Shown piece by piece: positions 57,257-64,000 of a stretch of 64,000 bases of DNA (position 1 is the stretch's first letter; every line of letters begins with the position of its first letter). The DNA is taken from the NCBI GenBank assembly GCA_029168955.1, contig JAPDOI010000156.1, positions 1,374,606 through 1,438,605 of the forward strand, given 5' to 3'. A program made the position numbers and the translations under genes. The notes below the pieces were generated by a model. That model worked only from the letters and a program-made list of their open reading frames with translations. It had not been told where the DNA came from and made no database searches. The DNA comes from Aplectana chamaeleonis (Eukaryota > Nematoda > Chromadorea > Rhabditida > Cosmocercidae).

Positions 57257-57659
57257 TTAAACGCAGTGAGAATCTCGTTCCTCGTCCGACGTTAGCGTTC
57301 GAATCCCAAAAACATCAAAAACTATAATACGGCTTTTTATCGTGAACACTGCCTTTCAATACTGCTATAACGCCGTTATGTATTATGTATGCTTTCCTCA
57401 CATGTACTGTTGTGATGCTGTACAATTGTTCTCTTTAGTCTTTCTGTTGCTATTACAACATGTGAGAGAACCGCGTCCGAACTCCTCATTCCAACACATG
57501 TTATCTTCACAGAAGAGAAATGCGACTGAAAAACACCCCGACTTTTTCCTACTTTTGGCCCAAAATGTTGATGTCCCGCCCCAAAAAAAACTCTAACTTT
57601 CTAAAATTTTTACACCCCCCCCCTTGTCCAGCTTTAGAACGCCCGCCCGGCCCTGTCCG

Positions 57660-58225
57660 TATGCGCTGAAACGGCCTCGCCACGATTCTATTGAACCGAC
57701 TATCTGAATCCAGAATAGTTACGCGTGTTCGTTTTGCAATGGTAGATGAGCGCAAGTTCTCGGATTCAGAAGTACGAGGAGGCTGGCTAAAACGAGGAGC
57801 GAAAGTAGTGATTTGACATTACCGACGCTGGTGGCTTCCTTGCTACTCTTCGATCAATGAAAAACTTATGCGAGTCAATTTTCGAATGAACCATGCCTAT
57901 AAGCTGCAACTCACCGGAGCCTGGTTAAGAGCTTTGTTCAATATTTCGATAACTTTGCTTACTGCTTTCACGCAGAGGTCGGATCCACCTAACCGTCTCT
58001 AACCAGTCTCTGAGAAAAGCTTTGTACGAGCCAGCTAATCGGCACATTACTCGAAACGAAACAGAAACCTACTCGAAACACAATTGAGCCACCCAAGGAA
58101 TGGCATCGGCACTGTCGCGCAACTCCTCTACAACCGCACTCCATTTTCCTTTGAATCTGCTCGCATGAATCCTTCTCTAGAAAATGTTTTATGAATAACA
58201 AACCAGCAATCCGAATTGGACAGAG
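57660..58225. other. no gene recognised
   Basis: Short frames only; it lies downstream of the membrane-protein exons on their strand. Confidence 0.4.
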
Positions 58226-58228
58226 ACC

Positions 58229-58953
58229 CTACATCTTTAGATAATTCAATATGATCTCCAACTGATAGCTCATCATTCTGATGGCCTGCCTTGTCCTAAT
58301 TACTGACAGTACATCAATTTCCGCCGCGTTCTCCTTTAGCTCAAGTCGCATGAGACCATCAACCACCTTAAGAAAAAGCACCAGCGTAATTATCCTTCCA
58401 GATAGTATGAAGGTACAAAAATCACCCTGTCGAACGAAACAGCTTCACGCCGAGCTGTTTTGTAGGCGGATGAACTGAACAGATCAGGCGAAATTGTCAT
58501 CTCAGTAACCAAATGATGGAGATAGTGGAATACGGCCAGACGTATACGGGCCAGCATCAACTGAATACAAGTTGACATTTTGGGAGAACGAGCAGGGAAG
58601 ATAGAATTTTAGCATACCCGTTTCTCAATAGTGTACTCCCTTAGCATTATCACGAATAATATGGCTGTTATGGCCAAATCGTACAGGGTGGGAACCAGAA
58701 CGAGGATAAATGTTGAAAGTCTCATCATGCGGCATTTAACTGAAGGTTTCTATTGCAATACTTTTCATTCCTGAGTGCATCCTTCTCACCACTCACTAGT
58801 AATAGCCTCCCTTCCACGAATGCACTTTCCCTCGATTAGAATGTAGATGCTCACTGCAAACGCTGCCGATATCGTCGTGCACACAATACAAGCAGGTATG
58901 ATTTGCTTCCACGGAATGCCTCCACCAATGTTTGTCTGACTTTTCCTATCTCC
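58229..58953 (-). CDS. membrane protein, four 3' exons (partial)
   Basis: Minus-strand exons 58953-58797, 58739-58618, 58560-58426 and 58366-58229 (stop TAG) join in phase through introns ending TTCAG, ATTCAG and TTCTTAAG, giving 183 residues. Exon 1 has a hydrophobic helix (IIPACIVCTTISAAFAVSIY); exon 2 has a second (TFILVLVPTLYDLAITAILF). Exons 3 and 4 are polar and helical, with HYLHHLVTEMTI and RQAIRMMSYQLEIILNYLKM. Two or more membrane segments plus a long tail could fit the end of a nematode chemoreceptor-like protein, but I see no diagnostic motif. Upstream exons were not found; a mariner lies 700 bp upstream. Confidence 0.55.
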
Positions 58954-59663
58954 CTGGAAAATTTTAGCCCACAATTGTCACTGGATCACAGAAAATCGCA
59001 GCCGATGCCCAGTAAGTATTTGGGAAGTATGAGCATCACGTTGATGAGAGGAGGAATGGGCAATTTACGATGTTTGCAATAAATGTGCGATATTAGAGCA
59101 AAATAACGGCAAAATTCGACTGAGCTGCCCAATAACATTGGGTCTGCACTATTGCGTCGAGTTCTATTCCACGGAGTTAAATCCCTGCAGCAGTGTCACC
59201 GCGGGACTTTTTCATTTTGCCGGCGTATAACTGGAGCCCAGAAACACCGTGAACCTCCTTTTTGTTTAGGTTTGGAATCTATGACGGAACAGTAGCGGTC
59301 GGTCAATTACATCGCTCTCGCCCAACCGGTGGCAAGCATGTGGCATTGAAAAACTTGCGTATTGATCTTTAACCGACCGCTTCCACATCGTCCATAGATG
59401 TATATGTCCTCTTTGGTAAATCAGACCAATTTTGATTGCTTGAATATTTTCAAATTGAGAAGGAGTTCTCTTTTATTTTATATTGCAGCAGACAGGACAT
59501 TTGGTTTTTACAAAACGGGCATTACACAAGGGAGTTGAGGTTTTAGCTGTAGTCAACGGTGCGAGAACGAGTGGCATGCTGCTCTCTTTGCTTCAGGAAA
59601 CAGTCGTCTTGTGACCTAGCCAAAGTTGATCTGTCTCTCAATTTTTGGCGAAACATGTATGTC

Positions 59664-60544
59664 TTAGGCCGATCGAAAAGTTTTGGCAGCAAAACAAATT
59701 TATCCCATGAAAAATCGTGAAAAGTGGGGTTGTTGCTGGCACACAGAAGCAACACCGAAAACCTTCTGGAAGATTCCATGGTAGGAGTATATAAGAGCGC
59801 GAGCTCGTTTGGGACGGTAACTACAATGGATCTCATCCAACCTCAACTTTAACTACTTATCTTCTACGAGTGGCGTCGCGGCTCCTCGGCGTCCGAAGCA
59901 GTCACCAACATCAACGCTGCAATGGGCGAGGACAGCGTTTCCTATCGCACGGTGGCCCGTTGGATCTCCCGCTTCGAGGACGGAGATATGGACTTGAAAG
60001 ACAAGCAGACAGACTGCTGTGCTGCTTTTGGGACAAGCGCGGGATGCTCTACTGCGAGTTGTTCCCTCAAAGGAAGACGGTCAGGGCTGCCGTGTATTTA
60101 CGTCAGTTGGAGGAATTGGCCATCGCCCTGCGAGAGAAGCGCCCGAGACGAGCTACGGTACACCTCCTTCACGATAATGCTCGACCCAACATCGCGAAGG
60201 AAACCCAATAAAAACTGCAGGAGCTGAACTGGCAAGCGGTACCCCACCCGCCTTACTCTATTGACCTTGCCCCTTCTGACTTCCACCTGTTTTTTGCCCT
60301 TAAGGCATTCCTGGCTAAAAATACTTTCGCTGATTATGATGACATTTTGAAGGCTATTGGTGACTTGTTCGATTCCCAGTCCCCTGCTTTCTGGGAGAAA
60401 GGGATCAATGACCTGCCTGAAAGGTGGACCACTGTCATAGCTAATGAGGGAGACTATGTTGTTGATTGAATTGTATTGTTAAAAAAGGAACTAATAAATT
60501 TGAAAAACCTCAATACCGTTGCCAAGACTTTTCGATCACCCTGA
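59664..60544 (+). mobile_element. internally deleted mariner element
   Basis: Ends CCGATCGAAAAGTTTTGGCA (left) and, on the other strand, GTGATCGAAAAGTCTTGGCA, about 880 bp against the usual 1.3 kb. TA follows the right end. A TATATAAG lies at about 59789 before the start codon and an AATAAA near 60494 after the stop. Confidence 0.85.
59826..60468 (+). pseudogene. mariner transposase, internally deleted
   Basis: ATG at 59826 is followed by a stop after eight codons; the same frame then reads IFYEWRRGSSASEAVTNINA and SVSYRTVARWISRFEDGDMD, the helix-turn-helix region. After a deletion that removes the middle, the frame shifts to HLLHDNARPN (the HDNARPH motif) and, past a TAA, YSIDLAPSDFHLFFAL (the YSPDLAPSDYHLF motif) to the end at 60468. 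The first catalytic Asp region is lost, so it is inactive. Confidence 0.88.
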
Positions 60545-60662
60545 TATTACTCTTCATCCCTCATCTTCGGTGTGTGGAGCCGTCAAAGGCTCTCCACCCT
60601 CCTAACGGTGCTCGCTGATACTTGGTCTGAGGAAATCGGTGTCGCAATTAGGTATCAGCCGT

Positions 60663-60695
60663 TGATTTATTTATTTATTTATTTATTTACTTACG
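60663..60695. repeat. (TTTA)n microsatellite
   Basis: About eight TTTA units. On the minus strand this is an (AAAT)n run following TTTTTGTGACGTAAGT and could be the 3' tail of a non-LTR retroelement, whose body I could not identify. Confidence 0.8.
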
Positions 60696-60699
60696 TCAC

Positions 60700-61660
60700 A
60701 AAAAGGCGATGCGTAGTAGAAAGATAAGTCATGATACGATACCAAAAAGTCAATCAAATAGTATCTAAAAACACAAAAGTTTCTTTCCCTGCTAAGCGTT
60801 TGAAAGCACGAAAACCGAGTGGGTGAGGGTGGGACCCCACCTTCAAAGAAATGAAGATGGCACCCGCTCTGCAGGTGAAGCTGGCCGACCAGACACCGTT
60901 GTTTTAGGAGTACCAAAGAGAGATTCTGAGTGAGCTCCCCGTGTCCTAGAAATTACCAACCGATAGAATTTCGACGATCTAGTCTTTAAAATTCCAGAAA
61001 GTATTTTTGAAACCATACTAACGTCACTTTGTTGACGACGAGACTGAAAGAGTGTGCCGTTTGAGCTTCTGATTCCTAGTTTGGAGCTGGGCGAAGCTTC
61101 GAAAGGAGCAAGAAAACGCTCTTATGAATATCCTTCGGGTAAAATTATCTTGAACCTTCTCTAGCAAAGCAATTGGTCTTTCTTCCTCAGTCGGACAAAA
61201 AGACTGAGGCTCCCACATTCCACAATAGGCCTAACGTAGTGTGGTCCGCGATCGTGGAAAGTGGTGTGTGACGAGGTCCGCGATCGTGGAAAAGTGGTGT
61301 GTGACGAGGTGGCCCGCAGTAGTCTTATGTCGGCTCCGCAATTGGATAAAGAAGGTAGCATCAACACGACTCGTCGGAACAAAGTGTCAGGCTTTCAAGT
61401 TTCCCGTCGGCTCCGCGTTCGACACACCTCAGAACTGGCGCAAGTGAGTCATACTGCACTCTCGATCGGAGTTCAACCAGAGTCGACGTATTTCTATTCC
61501 TGGTGCTGTCCAACATCGTGTTTTCTAATATTATCCAGGTTTGGACCACGGCATACACCGTCTATGTAGTAATTTCCTTTATATTTGGTTTTGCGTCCCA
61601 CTTAATAATTTTTTTTTACATTGTGACATTAACAAATATAATCTTGATCGCTTGCTTCTG
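60700..61660. other. no gene recognised
   Basis: A short direct repeat (GTCCGCGATCGTGGAAA with GTGGTGTGTGACGAGGT) is duplicated at 61241-61310. The open frames are short. Confidence 0.4.
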
Positions 61661-61665
61661 CTCTT

Positions 61666-61916
61666 ACAGTTGATGACCGCAATGTTAAAGGACATGGTGT
61701 GGTTGCGGACTCGCACTTCAAACTACGGTAGAATCTGGCACTTTGCCAGATTTCGCCATCGATCAGCGCCACAGCTGATATTCTCGTGAGCAGAGAGACG
61801 ACGGTTAGCGCCGATCGATGACGAAATCTGGCAACGAGTGCCAGATTCTACCACCGTAATTTAGTGCGGAGTCCGCAATCGCACCATGTCCTTTACAACA
61901 CTGCGGTCAACTGCTA
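61666..61916. repeat. palindrome, about 105-bp arms
   Basis: GTTAAAGGACATGGTG and TAGAATCTGGCAC pair with complements near 61893 and 61840; the loop is about 35 bases. Confidence 0.9.
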
Positions 61917-61919
61917 CGC

Positions 61920-62555
61920 TCTCCGCGTTTAACGCTTTTGTATTCTTCGAGATTTCGGGTTCAAAACTGCCGCAACCGTGATCTCCAGAGACATTGTAGT
62001 TTTTAGGCCCTAGTTATACACCAGCGGAATGAAAACGTCTCGCGATGACTTATTTCTGCCGCCGCCTGCTGCTTGAATCTGGGATTCGTCTGCAATTGTT
62101 GCGAAATCGGCGTCTTTGACGCAATACTGCGGACAAAAATTTCCAGGCGTTTTCAATGGTATTTTATCGTTTTTTCGCTTCTGACACTTTTGTTTGCAGA
62201 ATAGCACTAATAATCAATTTCTCTCGTCATTACAGCGCTCGTTAATGTCGTGTTGGTAATGTTTTAACAATTTTAAATCTAGAAAAATAATCAGCTGGTG
62301 GAAATTGGCAAATTTCCAACAGAACGGCAGAATCCCGTAAGGATGCAGTATACGGTGCCGCGGCGTGTATAACTGCTCTGTGCGGCCTTCCGGCGCGTTT
62401 TTCTGCGACTACTGTTCCTTTTGGCAGCTTGCTAAAGCGCAGTTAGGGCGCATATAAGTGATAGCTGTCTTGCTGCTTCCGCAGCGTCCCGCCGGTGTAT
62501 AACTACGGCCTTACATTTCATTAATTTGGGAAATTGTGTTTTCGAGGTCTCCCAC
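61920..62555. other. no gene recognised
   Basis: Nothing beyond short open frames. Confidence 0.4.
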
Positions 62556-62560
62556 AGATT

Positions 62561-62780
62561 TCTATCAAAAGGGTCTTCCAAGCAAAAAATGGTTTGGTTT
62601 GCGTGATAATCGTTCCAACAAAAAGAAAACAGTAGGAAAGTATAGTGAGGAGAGGACACAAAAATGAAGAATATTTTTCAGAAACAAATTTCTTCGTTTT
62701 TCTTGAGTCGATTATACAGAACAACGAAAACGAACCGCTGTGGTGATTTTTGAATAAGAACTTTTCGAAGTTCCCGAATG
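62561..62780. repeat. single arm of the foldback family at 15067
   Basis: AAAGGGTCTTCCAAGC, CGTTCCAACAAAAAG and GAGGAGAG-AC-CAAAAATGAA align to 15078-15240. No opposing arm is visible nearby. Confidence 0.7.
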
Positions 62781-63456
62781 GAGTGAACAAATCTAGAAAC
62801 TTTACTCTATCCGTTTGGTGGCTGTATTAATATTCGTGAAAGTTTCGGCCTATTCGATCCGACTTCCGATTATTTCGTAGGTATTTCTGCGCATTTCTTT
62901 TCAATGACAGAATATTCCAAGCTCATAGAACCGAACACGAGCGAATGCTTAAGAAATCAGATTTTTTGGCTCTTCCAACAGGCCGAATAGAAGAAAAAGG
63001 TTTTTTCTCACAAATATCAAAATAATCCGGGAATCGAACACTTCAATTTTTTCTGATGAATCCATGGAAATTTGATGTAGTTCCCAGATGGTTAGATATC
63101 CGAGTACAGAGTATAAATCGAAAAGTGTCGTTATTGTTCGATAAAATATTTGATCCCAAGAATCTAGTTCGCGAGTGTATTTTACGATTTTCTAAATTCT
63201 CTTTATTGGAATTACAGACTTTGCTTCCAATTTTAGTTTGTTCCGGAAGTCGTGATTTTTGAGTGATCGACTGCTCGAGTTACTCGAGAACCACATTTTC
63301 TCCACGTTCTCCAGTCTTCGCTGGGCATACAATGACAATTTCGAAATTAACTTCGAGTGCTTTTTTTTTTGCTTAAATGGCACGTTGCTTACTCTCGAAC
63401 AAGGCATATACAAAAGTGGACGAAAACTATTGACATCGTCTTCTTTTGAAATATCT

Positions 63457-63843
63457 TCACGCTCTCCTTGGGACTATCGATTTAATCTTTTGTGACGATA
63501 ATTTCGGTAATAACGTCGATATAATAAATTGTGCTACAGGAACATTGCGCAAATATTCATCGAAAGATAAGACAAGATTTCCAACATTCGCAATTTGCGA
63601 CTTTTGTCTCTTCTTCAACTTGGTCAGAATTCTTCGTCGTTTTCGATATTCTCTGAATGAATTTCGTATTTTTAGAAGTTGGCCGTTCAACTGGAAGTGT
63701 GGATTCGTCCCACAGTGATCGAAAGATCTATCATCTAAGGTTCTCAAATCGTCTATCAGGAGCCGTTCTCGGGAAGTTAATTCGGGATCGTAATACAAGC
63801 CATTTAAAAAAAAATTCTGAAGGTTGTCGTTAGAAATCCACAC
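63457..63843 (-). CDS. possible coding exon, unknown family
   Basis: A 128-codon open frame with no internal stop. It includes YYDPELTSRERLLIDDLRTL and a basic stretch REYRKRRRILTKLKKRQKSQ. It opens with GTG rather than ATG, so if real it is an internal or partial exon. Composition is protein-like but no motif is diagnostic. The frames at 63192-63413 do not join to it by obvious splice sites. Confidence 0.3.
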   Translation of the reverse strand: MWISNDNLQNFFLNGLYYDPELTSRERLLIDDLRTLDDRSFDHCGTNPHFQLNGQLLKIRNSFREYRKRRRILTKLKKRQKSQIANVGNLVLSFDEYLRNVPVAQFIISTLLPKLSSQKIKSIVPRRA

Positions 63844-64000
63844 TAAGACCGGAGGCTCGAGGGAGAAGACATCAGTAAAGAGACAAGAGCAATCTTGGAT
63901 AGTGTCATCACACGCACCTTACACGGCGCTCTCCAGAAGTTTAACTATGAGCGCATCAAAGGAAAACTTTGCAGAATTTCATGGATCTGAGTCCATCTCA

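Larger units (their letters stand above)
53605..57655. repeat. dispersed repeat A, copy 2 (interrupted)
   Basis: Segments 53605-54036, 54509-54950 and 57400-57655 align in order with copy 1 (30590-30906 and 39330-40135). The gaps hold M1 MITEs, palindromes and unassigned sequence. Confidence 0.65.

Overview
This looks like nuclear DNA from a nematode, probably a strongylid such as a hookworm. That is inferred from very short GT-AG introns (44-70 bp), a TTTGCATTTCAG site just upstream of a small secreted-peptide start codon (typical of trans-splice acceptors), heavy RTE-type non-LTR content, TTAA MITEs, mariner and pogo relics and abundant foldback DNA. No rRNA or convincing tRNA gene was found. 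Most of the window is repeats; I see parts of five or so spliced host-like genes. LAYOUT. 1-7.5 kb: AT-rich, with a TA microsatellite, a decayed Penelope-like retroelement on the minus strand whose GIY-YIG endonuclease lies before the reverse transcriptase (permuted order), and a phase-consistent spliced gene of unknown function on the plus strand. 7.5-15.9 kb: dispersed repeats, a minisatellite, secreted-peptide gene copy 1, a 33-bp hairpin, a non-autonomous hAT-like element with a perfect 8-bp target-site duplication (TSD), a 0.6-kb foldback and a cluster of TGACGTCA palindromes. 15.95-22.4 kb: a satellite of 145-bp and 135-bp monomers carrying two copies of one internally deleted RTE 3' fragment, duplicated with the satellite as a 1,665-bp unit. 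23.3-28.3 kb: a second array of about 44-bp units with roughly 1-kb higher-order copies. 30.0 kb: secreted-peptide gene copy 2. 30.6-40.1 kb: a nest that can be unpacked from its TSDs. Dispersed repeat A is split by a 5'-truncated RTE (RTE2, minus), which is split by a 432-bp foldback insertion and by a TA-flanked inverted-repeat element, which in turn is split by a full-length RTE (RTE1, plus). 41-48.3 kb: three copies of one MITE family (M2), one split by a second hAT-like element, then two adjacent TTAA MITEs (M1), one split by a third hAT-like element. 49.46-50.5 kb: a pogo-like relic with the transposase C-terminus and a large palindrome. 51.5-53.6 kb: a minus-strand eight-exon gene with one M1 MITE in an intron. 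53.6-57.7 kb: the second copy of repeat A, riddled with M1 MITEs and palindromes. 58.2-59.0 kb: the 3' exons of a membrane protein. 59.66-60.54 kb: an internally deleted mariner. 60.6-64 kb: mostly unassigned, with a microsatellite, a palindrome, half of a foldback family member and one long ORF. HOW IT FITS TOGETHER. There is no operon or pathway here. The coherent story is a transposon graveyard with successive, datable insertion layers around a few host genes. Every family name rests on motifs, TSDs and terminal repeats read by eye; no database search was possible.
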